A stretch of DNA of 64,000 bases from Intrasporangium sp. (GCF_030452765.1 NZ_JAKDLO010000002.1:1-64000), one strand, 5' to 3'. Counted from the stretch's first letter, positions 1 to 11,032 are shown. Numbers and translations: made by a program. Notes: a model not told the origin generated them from the letters alone.

Positions 1-219
1 GGGAGTGTGCATGAAGGCCGCGACCGCCCCCCGCCCCGCCGGGTCGCGTCCCACCCACCACCGCGGGTTCTCGTAGCGGGCCGGGTCGGTCTTGGCCTCC
101 TCGATGTTTGTCGCGATGATGCTGAGCCACAGTGGTTCTCGCGCCACGAGCGGTGCGACCCACTCGCGCGCCTCGGCCGGCGCGGAGGTGCACGTGAACG
201 ACAAGCGGGTGAGCGGCAT
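1..219 (-). CDS. GNAT-like N-acetyltransferase, N-terminal part (runs off left edge)
   Basis: Manual translation of minus strand: MPLTRLSFTCTSAPAEAREWVAPLVAREPLWLSIIATNIEEAKTDPARYENPRWWVGRDPAGRGAVAAFMHTP; resembles GNAT N-terminus; not in ORF track because truncated. Confidence 0.6.
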   Translation of the reverse strand, partial: MPLTRLSFTCTSAPAEAREWVAPLVAREPLWLSIIATNIEEAKTDPARYENPRWWVGRDPAGRGAVAAFMHTP

Positions 220-269
220 ACCGGACAGTGTGGCGACCCCGTGGCAGGGTCGCCTCCCATTTCCGGCCC

Positions 270-1076
270 CTACTGACTGACGTGGGCCAGGACCTCGCCG
301 TGGGTCATTGCGAACCACGCGTCGGGGTGGCGTGACCACTCGAGCCACGCCTCACTCATCTGCTCGAGCTCGCCGCGTGTCGCGAGTCCGTGCCGCACCG
401 CCTCGGTCGCGTAGGTCGAGTCGAGGACTCGGCGTGCCCAGGTCGCGCCCCACCAGGCGCACTGCTCGGGTGTCGTGTAGCTCCAGGTCGATGCCGACGC
501 GGTCAGCTCGGTCAGCCCGGCTGCATGCGACCACCCGGTGAGCCGGCGGCCGGCGTTCGGCTCGGCGTGGTTGGCCCGTGCCGCCGCCTGGTAGACCTCC
601 ATCCAGCGCGTCATGCCCGGTGGCTCGGGATACCACACCATCGACCCGTAGTCGGCATCTCGCACCGCGACGATCCCACCCGCACGGGTGACGCGGCCCA
701 TCTCGCGCAGCGCGGCAACCGGGTCCGTGAGGTGCTGCAGCACCTGGTGGGCATGCACGACATCGAACCGCCCTGCATCCCAAGGGAGTTCGGAGACGTC
801 GGCGACCGCGAAGGCGGTCTGCCTGTCGCCGCGCGCGGACGCCCGGCGGCGGGCCCCGATGAGGGGCGCCTCGACCGCATCGATGCCGATGACGGTGCCG
901 GGGGCGACCGCTGCGGCGAGGTCGAGGGTGATCGTCCCGGGTCCGCACCCGACGTCCAGGAGGGCGTCCGCCGCCCGCAGATGTGGGAGCAGGTATGCCG
1001 CTGAGTCGGCTGCCGTCCGCGTCGTGTGGGACGCGATGACGCTGGGACCATGTCCGTGCAGGTAGACCTCGCCCAT
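270..1076 (-). CDS. class I SAM-dependent methyltransferase (UbiE-like)
   Basis: Motifs LLDVGCGPGTITLDLA and FDVVHAHQVLQHLTDP; start set at MGEVYLHG because the upstream extension is the 21-bp repeat array. Confidence 0.85.
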   Translation of the reverse strand: MGEVYLHGHGPSVIASHTTRTAADSAAYLLPHLRAADALLDVGCGPGTITLDLAAAVAPGTVIGIDAVEAPLIGARRRASARGDRQTAFAVADVSELPWDAGRFDVVHAHQVLQHLTDPVAALREMGRVTRAGGIVAVRDADYGSMVWYPEPPGMTRWMEVYQAAARANHAEPNAGRRLTGWSHAAGLTELTASASTWSYTTPEQCAWWGATWARRVLDSTYATEAVRHGLATRGELEQMSEAWLEWSRHPDAWFAMTHGEVLAHVSQ

Positions 1077-1130
1077 GAACGGGACGCTAGGTGTATTCAC
1101 GGGCGGGTCGGGGTCAGGTCCGGATCGTGG

Positions 1131-1206
1131 CACTGTCGATCGAGACTGCTGCACTGTCGATGAGAACTGGGGCACTGTCGATGGGAACTGGGGCACTGTC
1201 GATCGG
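1131..1206 (+). repeat. 21-bp period intergenic array, 4 units (core CACTGTCGAT at 1131, 1152, 1173, 1194)
   Basis: Read directly: cactgtcgatcgagactgctg/cactgtcgatgagaactgggg/cactgtcgatgggaactgggg/cactgtcgatcgg. Confidence 0.95.
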
Positions 1207-1306
1207 AGGTGTGGCTCCGGTGTGTCGGCATAGGACGGCTATTCTGCGGGGGTCCCGCCCCACACGCCGCAACCATGCACCCGACCCACGTCCCCGAGGA
1301 GTCCCG

Positions 1307-3073
1307 GTGGCCCTGCACATGTCGTCCCTGTTCCTGCGCACCCTGCGCGAGGACCCGGCGGATGCGGAGGTCCCCAGCCACAAGCTCCTCGTCCGGGCCG
1401 GGTACGTGCGCCGGGTCAGCCCCGGCATCTACGCGTGGCTGCCGCTCGGGTTGCGCGTGCTGCGCAACGTCGAGCGGATCGTCCGGCAGGAGATGGACGC
1501 GATCGGGGCGCAGGAGCTCGTCTTCCCGGCGCTGCTCCCGCGCGAGCCGTACGAGGCGACGAACCGGTGGACCGACTACGGCGACAACCTCTTCCGGCTC
1601 AAGGACCGCAAGGGCGGCGACTACCTGCTCGGCCCGACCCACGAGGAGCTGTTCACCCTCACGGTCAAGGACCTGTTCAGCTCGTACAAGGACCTGCCCG
1701 TCAGCCTCTACCAGATCCAGACGAAGTACCGCGACGAGGCGCGGCCGCGGGCGGGTGTGCTGCGCGGGCGCGAGTTCGTGATGAAGGACTCCTACAGCTT
1801 CGACATCGACGCGGCCGGGCTCGAGAAGAGCTACCAGGCGCACCGCGACGCCTACGTGCGGATCTTCGACCGGCTCGGCTTCGACTACGTCATCGTCCAA
1901 GCCATGTCGGGCGCCATGGGCGGCAGCAAGAGCGAGGAGTTCCTCGCGACCGCCGAGGTCGGTGAGGACACCTACGTGCGCTGCGCGAGCTGTGGGTATG
2001 CCGCCAACGTCGAGGCCGTGCGCGTGCCGGCGCCCGACCCGGTGCCGTTCGCCGACGCGCCGGCCGCGCACGTCGAGGACACCCCGGACACCCCGACCAT
2101 CGAGACCCTCGTCGACCACCTCAACGAGCGGTTCCCCCGCGAGGACCGGGCCTGGACCGCCGCCGACACGCTCAAGAACGTCGTCGTCATGCTCGTGCAC
2201 CCCGACGGCACCCGCGAGCCGCTCGCGATCGGCGTCCCCGGGGACCGCGAGGTCGACGAGAAGCGTCTCGAGGCGCAGGTGTCCCCCGCCGAGGTCGAGC
2301 CCTTCGAGGCCACCGACTTCGACGCGAACCCGGCGCTCGCCAAGGGTTACATCGGTCCCGGCGCGCTCGGGCTCGACGGCACGGCTCACATCCGCTACCT
2401 GCTCGACCCGCGCGTCGCCGAGGGCACTCGCTGGGTCACCGGCGCCAACCAGCCGGGCCACCACGTCATCGACCTCGCCGCCGGTCGCGACTTCACCGCG
2501 GACGGCACGATCGAGGCGGCGGAGGTGCGCGCCGGTGACCCCTGCCCGGCCTGTGACAGTGTCCTCCAGAGCGCCCGCGGCATCGAGATGGGCCATGTCT
2601 TCCAGCTCGGCACGAAGTACGCCGAGGCGCTGGGCCTGAAGGTCCTCGACGAGAAGGGCAAGCTCGTCACCGTCACCATGGGCTCGTACGGCGTCGGCGT
2701 GTCGCGCGCGGTTGCCGCCGTCGTCGAGGGCAATCACGACGAGGCCGGCATCTGCTGGCCGCGCGAGCTGGCTCCCGCCGACGTCCACATCGTGGCGGCG
2801 GGCAAGGACGAGCAGGTTCTCGCTGCCGCGGAGCAGGTCGCGGTGGACCTCGAGGACCGGGGCCTGAGCTGCATCGTCGACGACCGCAGGGGGGTCAGCC
2901 CCGGCGTGAAGTTCAAGGACTCCGAGCTGATCGGCGTGCCGACCATCGTCGTGGTCGGCAAGGGCCTGACCAGGGGCGTCGTCGAGATCAAGGACCGCCG
3001 CAGCGGTCTGCGCCGCGAGGTGCCCGTCGGGTCGGCCGCCGCCGAGGTGCTCGCGGAGGTCGGCCGAGCGTGA
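1307..3073 (+). CDS. proS: prolyl-tRNA synthetase
   Basis: [43 protein letters not shown], class II aaRS motifs; start GTG 1307 or ATG 1319. Confidence 0.95.
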   Translation: MALHMSSLFLRTLREDPADAEVPSHKLLVRAGYVRRVSPGIYAWLPLGLRVLRNVERIVRQEMDAIGAQELVFPALLPREPYEATNRWTDYGDNLFRLKDRKGGDYLLGPTHEELFTLTVKDLFSSYKDLPVSLYQIQTKYRDEARPRAGVLRGREFVMKDSYSFDIDAAGLEKSYQAHRDAYVRIFDRLGFDYVIVQAMSGAMGGSKSEEFLATAEVGEDTYVRCASCGYAANVEAVRVPAPDPVPFADAPAAHVEDTPDTPTIETLVDHLNERFPREDRAWTAADTLKNVVVMLVHPDGTREPLAIGVPGDREVDEKRLEAQVSPAEVEPFEATDFDANPALAKGYIGPGALGLDGTAHIRYLLDPRVAEGTRWVTGANQPGHHVIDLAAGRDFTADGTIEAAEVRAGDPCPACDSVLQSARGIEMGHVFQLGTKYAEALGLKVLDEKGKLVTVTMGSYGVGVSRAVAAVVEGNHDEAGICWPRELAPADVHIVAAGKDEQVLAAAEQVAVDLEDRGLSCIVDDRRGVSPGVKFKDSELIGVPTIVVVGKGLTRGVVEIKDRRSGLRREVPVGSAAAEVLAEVGRA

Positions 3074-3801
3074 CCGGCGCGCCCGTGCGCGCCGTGCTGT
3101 TCGACTGGGGCGGCACGATCACCCCGTGGCACGAGATCGACCTGCGCGCCCAGTGGACCGCCTTCGCCGACGGCGTCGGCACCCTCGCCTGCGCCCGCGA
3201 CGACCTCGCCGGCCGGCTGTATGCCGCTGAGGCCCTCGCGTGGCAGCGTGGCCGCTCGCTCGGGGTGAGCGCCCGGCTGCCCGAGATCCTCGAGGCCTGC
3301 GGGCTCGCGCGAGGTGAGGCGCTGACGGAAGCCGGCACGGCGGCATACCGCAGCTTCTGGGAGCCGCACACGCTCACCCACCCCGGTGTCGGGCCGCTCT
3401 GGGAGGCGCTGCGGGAGGCCGGGCTGCGCGTCGGCGTGCTGTCCAACACGATCTGGGACCGGGCCTACCACCGGTCGATCTTCGAGCGCGACGGCGTGAT
3501 CGACCTCATCGACGGCGACACGTACTCGAGCGAGACGCCGTGGGTGAAGCCGCGGGCGGAGATCTTCACGTACGCTGCCCGGGAGATCGGCTGCGCGCCC
3601 GAGGAGTGCGTCTACGTCGGAGACCGGTCCTACGAGGACGTCCACGGACCCCAGCAGGTCGGGATGCGCGCGATCTGGGTCCCTCACTCGCGCATCCCGG
3701 TCGAGCAGCAGGTGTCGCACGACGCGAGCCCCGACGCGGTCGCGCACGAGCTCACCGACGTGGCTGCCATCGTCGCGGCCTGGAATCTCGCCCGTCGATG
3801 A
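3070..3801 (+). CDS. HAD-family hydrolase
   Basis: [31 protein letters not shown] motifs. Confidence 0.88.
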   Translation: MTGAPVRAVLFDWGGTITPWHEIDLRAQWTAFADGVGTLACARDDLAGRLYAAEALAWQRGRSLGVSARLPEILEACGLARGEALTEAGTAAYRSFWEPHTLTHPGVGPLWEALREAGLRVGVLSNTIWDRAYHRSIFERDGVIDLIDGDTYSSETPWVKPRAEIFTYAAREIGCAPEECVYVGDRSYEDVHGPQQVGMRAIWVPHSRIPVEQQVSHDASPDAVAHELTDVAAIVAAWNLARR

Positions 3802-4580
3802 GCGACCCGACCGGCACGACCCTTCTCTTCCTTGCTCTCGCAGCCTTCGCCGCGGGGTGGATCGACGCTGTCGTCGGCGGGGGCGGGCTCATCCAGCTCC
3901 CGGCGCTGCTGCTCGCCCTACCCGGTGCCAGCCCGGCCCAGCTGCTGGCGACGAACAAGTTCGGGGGGATCTTCGGGACGGCGACGAGCGCGGTCACCTA
4001 CGCCCGACGGGTGCGGCCCGACCTGCGCACGGCCCTGCCCATGGCTGCCGTCGCGTATGTGGGCTCCATCGGGGGCGCCCTGATCGGGCTGCACATCCCC
4101 AAGTCGATGTTCAACCCGATCATCCTCGTGCTGCTCGTCGTCGTGGGCGCCTACACGCTGCTGCGGCCCGACCTGGGGCGCGAGTCGATCCGGCGCTTCC
4201 ACGGACCGAAGCACGCCGTGCTCGCGATGGCCACCGGCTTCGTCATCGGGGTCTACGACGGAGCCCTCGGGCCGGGGACCGGCTCGTTCCTCGTCTTCGC
4301 CCTCGTCGGGCTGCTCGGCTACGCCTTCCTCGAGGCGAGCGCGCAGGCCAAGATCGCGAACTTCGCGACCAACCTCGGCGCACTGACGCTCTTCGCGCCG
4401 ATGGGCCTGGTCCTGGTCAAGGTCGGCGTCGTCATCGCGGCCGCCAACCTGCTCGGCGGCTACACCGGCGCGCGGATCGCCGTGGCGAAGGGGAGCGGCT
4501 TCGTGCGGGTCGTCTTCGTGATCATCGTGTCGGCGTTCATCGTCAGGATCGCCGGCAGCCTGCTCGGCTGGTGGGCCTGA
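3798..4580 (+). CDS. TSUP family sulfite exporter TauE/SafE-like permease
   Basis: AAFAAGWIDAVVGGGGLIQLPALL, GVYDGALGPGTGSFLVF. Confidence 0.9.
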   Translation: MSDPTGTTLLFLALAAFAAGWIDAVVGGGGLIQLPALLLALPGASPAQLLATNKFGGIFGTATSAVTYARRVRPDLRTALPMAAVAYVGSIGGALIGLHIPKSMFNPIILVLLVVVGAYTLLRPDLGRESIRRFHGPKHAVLAMATGFVIGVYDGALGPGTGSFLVFALVGLLGYAFLEASAQAKIANFATNLGALTLFAPMGLVLVKVGVVIAAANLLGGYTGARIAVAKGSGFVRVVFVIIVSAFIVRIAGSLLGWWA

Positions 4581-4598
4581 CCCGCGCGGGCGGCTGGA

Positions 4599-4814
4599 CT
4601 AGACGCTCAGGTGCCGCTTCGCCCCGTGTCTGGACGCCCGGTGCCCACCCACGAGCCTGGTCAGCTCGTCACGCCGGGCCAGCAGAGCGCGCAGCCCCTC
4701 GTCGTGCTCGGCCTGAATCGGCCCGATCATGCCGCGGGTCCGCCGGATGCCTTCCTCCACCCTCGCCAACTCGTTGACCAGGTGCCTCGTCGGCCTGACG
4801 TCGGTTCTGTCCAT
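4599..4814 (-). CDS. small hypothetical protein (71 aa)
   Basis: Complete ORF MDRTDVRPTRHLVNELARVEEGIRRTRGMIGPIQAEHDEGLRALLARRDELTRLVGGHRASRHGAKRHLSV; composition plausible. Confidence 0.45.
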   Translation of the reverse strand: MDRTDVRPTRHLVNELARVEEGIRRTRGMIGPIQAEHDEGLRALLARRDELTRLVGGHRASRHGAKRHLSV

Positions 4815-4936
4815 CGTGCATCGCCCCGTTCAGCTGGTGTGCCGTAGCCAGCCCCCTGACCTCAGGGGTTGGTATACCCGTTTCGACCGAAAGAACACTG
4901 AGCCCGCGCCCGGAGTTCCATCCGTCCCACCCCTTG

Positions 4937-5146
4937 ATCGAGCGTGCAGTACCCCTCGTCGACAGTGCAGCAGTCCTGATCGAGCGTGCAGTAATCCCGA
5001 TCGAGCGTGCAGCACTCCTGTTCGAGCGTGCAGTAATCCCGATCGACAGTTCAGCACTCCTGTTCGAGCGTGCAGTAATCCCGATCGACAGTTCAGTAGA
5101 CCCGATCGACAGTTCAGTAGACCTGATCGAGCGTGCAGCCATCTGC
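4937..5146 (-). repeat. 21-bp period intergenic array, 10 units, opposite orientation to the 1.1-kb and 14.6-kb arrays
   Basis: Units begin at 4937, 4958, 4979, 5000, 5021, 5042, 5063, 5084, 5105, 5126; alternating atcgagcgtgcagtaatcccg and atcgacagttcagcactcctg types. Confidence 0.95.
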
Positions 5147-5198
5147 ACCGCCGGATCGGCTGCGCCAGCGCAGTTCTCGGCCGCGCGATGCCTCCCGC

Positions 5199-7190
5199 TC
5201 AACGCGGCCGACCTGCCGCGAGGGCGCGGGCCAGTGCCGCCACGTCCGTTATGGGTGCGTCACACACGAAGCCGCGACACACGTATGCCGCGGAGCCCCC
5301 GTCGACGAGCGGGCGGCCGGCGAGCAGCGGGACTCCCGGGCTGTCCGGTGCGCCGGCGGCCAGGACGAGTCCGGGGCTCGTGCACGCCCGGACCAGCCTG
5401 TTCATCTGTGCGGCCACGTCGTCGGACCCGACGACCGCGACTTCGAGTGGGCCCGAGGTCAGGGCCTCGGCGACCGCGAGGGTCCACCCGGCAAACCGGG
5501 GGTCGCGCCCGGCGAGCGAACCCGCCGCCGCGACGGCGCGACGACCGGCCTCGAGGTGGACGCTGCTGCCGGCGAGGGCGCCATACGTCACGAGGGCGCC
5601 CGCGAGGGCGGACTGGCCGGACGGTTCGGCGTTGTCCGCACCCGAGCGGGGGCGCAGGTAGAGCCGCTCGGCATCCGAGGCGGTGTCATGGAACCCACCG
5701 TCCCCGGCCGCGAAGCGGGACAGCGCGCGCTCGAGCAGATCACCGGCCGCCTCGAACCAACGGACCTCCCCAGTGGCCTGGTGCAGCGCGAGCAGCCCTT
5801 CGGCGAGGTTGCCGTAGTCGTCGGCGACGCCGGCCGCCTCGCCGACGGTCCGGGCGAGCGACGAGCGGCGCAGCCGGCCGTCGACGAGGTGTCGGCCGAG
5901 CACGAGGTCGGCGCAGGCCCTGGCCGCGGCCACCCATTCCGGTCGCCCTGCCACGGCGCCAGCGTCGGCAAGGGCGGCGATGGCCAGCCCGTTCCAGCTC
6001 GTCACGACCTTGTCGTCGCGAGCCGGCTGTGGCCGACCGTCCCGGGCCTGCTTGAGGCGGGCACGCACCGTCGAGAACCACTGGGGAGCGGCCGGATCCG
6101 CGATGAGGCGCAGCGTCGAGGTGCCTCTCTCGAAGGTTCCCGAGGCGGTCACCCCCAGTAGGTCGGCGGCCAGGTCGCCGTCGGCACGGCCGAGGACCTC
6201 GACGATCTGCCCAGGGGTCCACGCGTAGGTCAGCCCCTCCTGGCCCTGGGTGTCGGCGTCGAGGGATGCCGCGAAGCCGCCCTCTTCGGTGCGCAGGTCG
6301 GTCAGGAGGAACTCGGCCGTCTCCTCCACGACGCGCAGCGCGAGTGGTGAGCCGGTCGCCTTCCACCAGTGCAGGTACACCCGCAGCAGGAGGGCGTTGT
6401 CGTAGAGCATCTTCTCGAAGTGGGGCACCACCCAGCCGGCATCGACGGCGTATCGGGCGAAGCCACCCCCGAGCTGGTCGTAGATGCCACCTCGGGCCAT
6501 CGCCTCGAGCGTCCGCTCGGCCATCTCGAGGGCCATCGGGGTGCCGGTCCGGGCATGGTGGCGCAAGAGGAACTCGAGCACCATCGACGGTGGGAACTTC
6601 GGCGCCGTGCCGAACCCGGCGTCCCGGTCGTCGAAGCTCGTGGCGAGCTGCGCGACGGCGGTTGCGAGAACGGGTTCGTCGACGGGGGCGGCACCTGGCG
6701 CCGTCGTCGCAGCCGCCAGGGAGGAAGCGATGTGCGTCCCGCTCGCGCGGACCTCGGCCTCCCTGGTGCGCCACGCCTCGTCGATCGCGGCGAGCAGTCG
6801 CAGCAGCTGCTCACGCGGGAGGTACGTGCCACAGAAGAAGGGGTCTGCCTCGGGAGTCAGAAAACATGTCATCGGCCAGCCGCCGCTGCCCGTCGTCGCC
6901 GTCGTCGCGACCATGTAGACCGCGTCGATGTCCGGACGTTCCTCCCGGTCGACCTTGATCGAGACGAACCGCTCGTTGAGCACCGCCGCGACGGTGTCGT
7001 CCTCGAAGGACTCGTGCGCCATGACGTGGCACCAGTGACAGGCGGCGTAGCCGATGCTCAGCAGGATCGGGACGTTGCGTTCCCGTGCCTCGGCGAAGGC
7101 CGCGGCTCTCCACTCCTGCCAGTGCACCGGGTTGTCGGCGTGCTGACGCAGATAGGGCGAGGTGGCGCTGGCGAGTCGGTTGCTGCCCAT
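5199..7190 (-). CDS. thioredoxin domain-containing protein (DUF255/YyaL-like)
   Basis: NRLASATSPYLRQHADNPVHWQEW...ILLSIGYAACHWCHVMAHESFED. Confidence 0.93.
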   Translation of the reverse strand: MGSNRLASATSPYLRQHADNPVHWQEWRAAAFAEARERNVPILLSIGYAACHWCHVMAHESFEDDTVAAVLNERFVSIKVDREERPDIDAVYMVATTATTGSGGWPMTCFLTPEADPFFCGTYLPREQLLRLLAAIDEAWRTREAEVRASGTHIASSLAAATTAPGAAPVDEPVLATAVAQLATSFDDRDAGFGTAPKFPPSMVLEFLLRHHARTGTPMALEMAERTLEAMARGGIYDQLGGGFARYAVDAGWVVPHFEKMLYDNALLLRVYLHWWKATGSPLALRVVEETAEFLLTDLRTEEGGFAASLDADTQGQEGLTYAWTPGQIVEVLGRADGDLAADLLGVTASGTFERGTSTLRLIADPAAPQWFSTVRARLKQARDGRPQPARDDKVVTSWNGLAIAALADAGAVAGRPEWVAAARACADLVLGRHLVDGRLRRSSLARTVGEAAGVADDYGNLAEGLLALHQATGEVRWFEAAGDLLERALSRFAAGDGGFHDTASDAERLYLRPRSGADNAEPSGQSALAGALVTYGALAGSSVHLEAGRRAVAAAGSLAGRDPRFAGWTLAVAEALTSGPLEVAVVGSDDVAAQMNRLVRACTSPGLVLAAGAPDSPGVPLLAGRPLVDGGSAAYVCRGFVCDAPITDVAALARALAAGRPR

Positions 7191-7385
7191 GCCCTCACCA
7201 TGTCACGCCCTCGCGGCCCGCCTGGAGGGGTGTTACGGCGCGGAGCGCGCTCAGCGGCATACTTCCTGTTCCCCCGGACGACCACCATGGCCCTGGCCGC
7301 CTGCACCCTTGTGCTCAGCGAGCCCGGCGGCGTGGAGTAGTGGTCGTTCGAGGTACGCCGCCGGGCGACCGTCAGCTCCCGAGGG

Positions 7386-8315
7386 TCAGTCGTTCATCGC
7401 CTTGATGATCACCACCGCCAGGCTCACCCGGTTGCGCCCGTGCGGGTCCTGTGCGGCATCCACCGCGTTGTCGGTCTCGCGCACGATCGTCCAGGCGCGA
7501 GCGCGGCCCTCGTCGAGCCCGGCCCGCTCGCAGATGATCTCGAGGCGTCGCCGCAGCGACCCGCGGATCTCGGCGCCCGTGCCGAGCTCGTCGGACCGGT
7601 TCCACAGCGCGGGCGCGACCTCGAAGGCAGGGTCGCCGGTCATCGGCTTCGGGTCGATCGCAAGCCACGGGGCGCGGTGGGCGCCGAGGACGTTCTCAAA
7701 GTGCAGATCGGTGTGCAGCAGGGTCTCCTCGAGGGGCTCCCGTGTGACGAGCTCCCCGGCGAGCGCGGCTGCCTGGTCGAGATAGCGTCGGGGGATGACC
7801 GGCGGGGCCCGGCGTAGCTCGACGGCCTGCCGCTCGGCGTACTCGACAAGGCGCGGCACTCGCGGGTGGGATGGGCGGCGCAGCCTCGAGAGGAGGTCGC
7901 CGATGACCTCGCACGCCGTGTCCACGGGGACACTGCTCAGGTCGCGGGGGTGCAGCCGTTCGAGCAGGATCGCGAAGCGGGCCGGGTCGGCCCGGTAGAG
8001 GCGCACCGCACCCCGGCCGTTCCAGAGCTGGAGGGCAAGGGCCTCGCTCGCGGCCTCCGGGTGGGGCCAGGTGACCTTGAGGACCGCCTCGCCGCTCACC
8101 CCTGCGAGATCGCGGCCCGAGCCGAGCAACCGGACCGGAAGGGCGATCGAACAGGCGCCGGCCGTCGTCGGGGCGACCGGCTCCAGCTCCCACTCGTCGA
8201 GCAGCTCGGCGAGCAGCCGCGGCAACTGCGCGACCCAGTCCTCGCCCGAGACGTACCCGTCGATGGGGTACGTGCTGACGCGGTGCGCGAAGTGGGCGGG
8301 AATCAGGTGGATCAT
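7386..8315 (-). CDS. aminoglycoside/hydroxyurea resistance kinase-like (APH(6) family)
   Basis: LLHTDLHFENVLGAHRAPWLAIDPKPMTGDPAFEVAPALWNR catalytic signature. Confidence 0.82.
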   Translation of the reverse strand: MIHLIPAHFAHRVSTYPIDGYVSGEDWVAQLPRLLAELLDEWELEPVAPTTAGACSIALPVRLLGSGRDLAGVSGEAVLKVTWPHPEAASEALALQLWNGRGAVRLYRADPARFAILLERLHPRDLSSVPVDTACEVIGDLLSRLRRPSHPRVPRLVEYAERQAVELRRAPPVIPRRYLDQAAALAGELVTREPLEETLLHTDLHFENVLGAHRAPWLAIDPKPMTGDPAFEVAPALWNRSDELGTGAEIRGSLRRRLEIICERAGLDEGRARAWTIVRETDNAVDAAQDPHGRNRVSLAVVIIKAMND

Positions 8316-9307
8316 GTCGCGCCGGTCCCACTCGTGCCGGGGAACGCAGCGAGTCGTATGCCGTGTGGCGGGCCGAGTGCCTGCACGCGGGCGCTCCACG
8401 CACCCACCGCCGCCAGGTCGCGGGCGGAGGATCGTGCGGCCGCGAGTGTCGTCGTCGCTGCGATGGCCCGCGTCAGGAGATCCGTGGCGAGCCGTGCGGC
8501 AGCCTGGGGTGTCGTGACGGGGTAGGGCAGCGACCAACCGCCCGGCAGCGCGCTGCCGGGCAGGCCGTCGATCAGCTCCTCGAGGAGGCGCTCGAGCTGG
8601 GTTACAGTATGCAGCGCCGTGCCCCGGGCCCGGCCCACCGACTGTGCGGCGACGATCTCGAAGCCGTAGACGAGGGGCGCGGTGTGCTCGACGAGTCGCG
8701 CGTGCAGACCCTGTTCGGCGGGAGGAACAGGCACCGAGCGGTCCAGCCGGAGAGCCGAGGCAAGCCGGGCGGACGTGGCGGAAAGCAGCACGTCCCGATT
8801 CACCAGGCTCGAGGACGCGAGCGTGTCCCAGCGTCCCGCGGGCAGCTCGACGAGCGCTGTCGCGAACCCGGACAAGGACTGACCGCCCGTCGGGCGCGCG
8901 GTGCTCGGGGCTCCGGACGCCGTGACGGTCGGGGCGGGCCCGATCTCGGTGGTCGGCACGCCCTGGTTCGTGAGCCGGCCCGTCAGGACCGTGTCCTGCA
9001 TGGCGAGGACGCGAAGCGCGTCCTCGACGTCAGACCGATGGCGTTCGCTCGCTCGGAGTCGCTGGCCACGCTCCCGGAGCCCTCGCAGGTCCTGGATGAA
9101 GGAGACGATGAGGGCCTCGTCGGGTGCCGGCTTCCGGGTCGGCGCGGGTGGTGGCGGCTGGGGCAGGTCGAGCCGCAGGCCACAGCCGCCCAGCAGGCTC
9201 GCCGATGCAGCGAGAGCCGCCGCGAGAACATGGCGCCGCGAGAGGGGGGGCCACTGGTGTGCGACAGGCCCGGGCCGGTCGGTGCCGACCCCGCCTGCCA
9301 CGTCCAT
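8312..9307 (-). CDS. lipoprotein with ferritin-like DUF4439 domain
   Basis: SRRHVLAAALAASASLLGGCG lipobox; C-terminal helical domain; divergent from rimP. Confidence 0.7.
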   Translation of the reverse strand: MDVAGGVGTDRPGPVAHQWPPLSRRHVLAAALAASASLLGGCGLRLDLPQPPPPAPTRKPAPDEALIVSFIQDLRGLRERGQRLRASERHRSDVEDALRVLAMQDTVLTGRLTNQGVPTTEIGPAPTVTASGAPSTARPTGGQSLSGFATALVELPAGRWDTLASSSLVNRDVLLSATSARLASALRLDRSVPVPPAEQGLHARLVEHTAPLVYGFEIVAAQSVGRARGTALHTVTQLERLLEELIDGLPGSALPGGWSLPYPVTTPQAAARLATDLLTRAIAATTTLAAARSSARDLAAVGAWSARVQALGPPHGIRLAAFPGTSGTGAT

Positions 9308-9420
9308 GGCGAGATCATGGCATGCCGGTTCCGGCGAGCCGGGACTCCAACGTGTCCCCTAGAGTTGCCTTCACGGGTGCTCGCAGGCGCCGGATTCGAG
9401 AAGAGAGGACGGACGCTCAC

Positions 9421-9981
9421 ATGAGTGCGGCCGATCAGCTGAGGGAGTCACTCGGGCCGGTCCTCGCACCCCTCGGTCTCGTCATCGAGGACGTCACCGT
9501 CTCTCCCGCCGGCAAGCGACGCATCGTGCGTGTCCTGGTCGACGCTGACCTCGCGGGGCTCGACGCGACAGACACGACCAGTACCGTCCCCCCGATCTCG
9601 CTCGATCGGGTCTCCGAGGCCACCCACGCCGTCAGCGCGGTGCTCGACGGGTCGTCCGCACTCGGTGAGGCTCCGTACGTGCTCGAGGTGTCGTCGCCCG
9701 GTGTCGGGCGGCCGTTGACGACTCGGGACCAGTTCCGCCGGAATGTCGGGCGTCTCGTCGAGGTCCGCCACTGCGCTGGGGCCGTGACCGGCCGGCTCGT
9801 CGAGGTCGAGCCTGATGCCGTGCACCTCGCGGTGCCGGCCACGAAGAAGACTCCGGGGCATTCGGTCAGGATCGAGCTGGACGACGTCCAGAAGGGAAGC
9901 GTCCAGGTCGAGTTCCAGCGGAACGACAACGGCGTCGCCGATGCACCCGAGGACGACCCGGACATCGAGGAGGACCCCTGA
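9421..9981 (+). CDS. rimP: ribosome maturation factor RimP
   Basis: [57 protein letters not shown]; upstream of nusA. Confidence 0.95.
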   Translation: MSAADQLRESLGPVLAPLGLVIEDVTVSPAGKRRIVRVLVDADLAGLDATDTTSTVPPISLDRVSEATHAVSAVLDGSSALGEAPYVLEVSSPGVGRPLTTRDQFRRNVGRLVEVRHCAGAVTGRLVEVEPDAVHLAVPATKKTPGHSVRIELDDVQKGSVQVEFQRNDNGVADAPEDDPDIEEDP

Positions 9982-10985
9982 TGGACATCGATCTGGCAGC
10001 CCTGCGCGCCCTCGAACGCGAGCGCGACATCAGCCTCGAGGTGCTGATCCCCGCCATCGAGCAGGCCCTCCTGGTGGCATACCACCGCACCGAGGGGAGC
10101 TATCGGATCGCGCGCGTCGAGCTCGACCGCAAGACCGGCCACGTCATCGTGTGGGCTCGCGAGGAGGGTGAGCTGCTCCCCGCCGAGGAGGGCGAACCGG
10201 CCGAGCGGGGGGAGCCGGGCCCCGAGTTCGACGACACGCCGGAGGGTTTCGGTCGGATCGCGGCCTCGACCGCGAGACAGGTCATCGTGCAGCGGCTGCG
10301 CGACATCGAGGACGAAGCCGTCCTCGGCGACTTCAAGGGCCGTGAGGGTGACGTCATCTCGGGCGTGATCCAGCAGAGCCAGGACCCGCGCAACGTCCAC
10401 GTCGACTTCGGCAACGTGGAGGGGCTGCTGCCTTTGGCCGAGCAGGTGCCCGGGGAGAAGTACCTGCACGGCGAGCGCCTCCGGTCGTATGTCGTCAGTG
10501 TCAAGCGCGGGCCGAAGGGGCCGCAGGTCGGGCTGTCGCGCACTCACCCGAACCTGGTGCGGCAGCTGTTCAAGTTCGAGGTCCCTGAGCTGGCGGACGG
10601 CACCGTCGAGATCGCGGCTCTGGCCAGGGAGGCGGGGCACCGCACCAAGGTTGCGGTGCGCTCGAGCGTGCCCGGCGTCAATGCCAAGGGCGCCTGCATC
10701 GGACCGATGGGCGCACGGGTTCGGGCGGTCATGACCGAGCTGCGTGGCGAGAAGATCGACATCGTCGACTACTCCGAGGATCCCGCGGCGTTCGTCGCGG
10801 CCGCGCTCAGCCCCGCGCGGGTCCAGGCCGTCGAGATCGTCGACCCGTCGGCGCGCGCCGCCCGGGTGACGGTGCCGGACTACCAGCTGAGCCTGGCCAT
10901 CGGCAAGGAGGGGCAGAACGCGCGCCTCGCCGCCAAGCTCACCGGATGGCGCATCGACATCCGGCCCGACACCGAGCAGGGGTGA
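9981..10985 (+). CDS. nusA: transcription termination/antitermination factor NusA
   Basis: [38 protein letters not shown]1/KH motifs, [23 protein letters not shown]. Confidence 0.97.
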   Translation: MDIDLAALRALERERDISLEVLIPAIEQALLVAYHRTEGSYRIARVELDRKTGHVIVWAREEGELLPAEEGEPAERGEPGPEFDDTPEGFGRIAASTARQVIVQRLRDIEDEAVLGDFKGREGDVISGVIQQSQDPRNVHVDFGNVEGLLPLAEQVPGEKYLHGERLRSYVVSVKRGPKGPQVGLSRTHPNLVRQLFKFEVPELADGTVEIAALAREAGHRTKVAVRSSVPGVNAKGACIGPMGARVRAVMTELRGEKIDIVDYSEDPAAFVAAALSPARVQAVEIVDPSARAARVTVPDYQLSLAIGKEGQNARLAAKLTGWRIDIRPDTEQG

Positions 10986-11032
10986 GCCTGGGGCTGGGGG
11001 CCAGCACGGCGGCATACGCGCTAGACTGGTAC

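Noticed and set aside
1097-2788. 563-aa minus-strand ORF opposite proS
   Set aside because: Antisense to proS; only its N-terminal heptads come from the real 21-bp repeat array
4937-5146. CRISPR array interpretation of the 21-bp repeats
   Set aside because: Contiguous short units without unique 30-40 bp spacers, and no cas genes in the window
4729-6161. Plus-strand ORFs spanning the 21-bp array and antisense to the DUF255 gene
   Set aside because: Heptad peptides arise because the 21-bp period keeps frames open; the remainder is antisense to a well-supported gene
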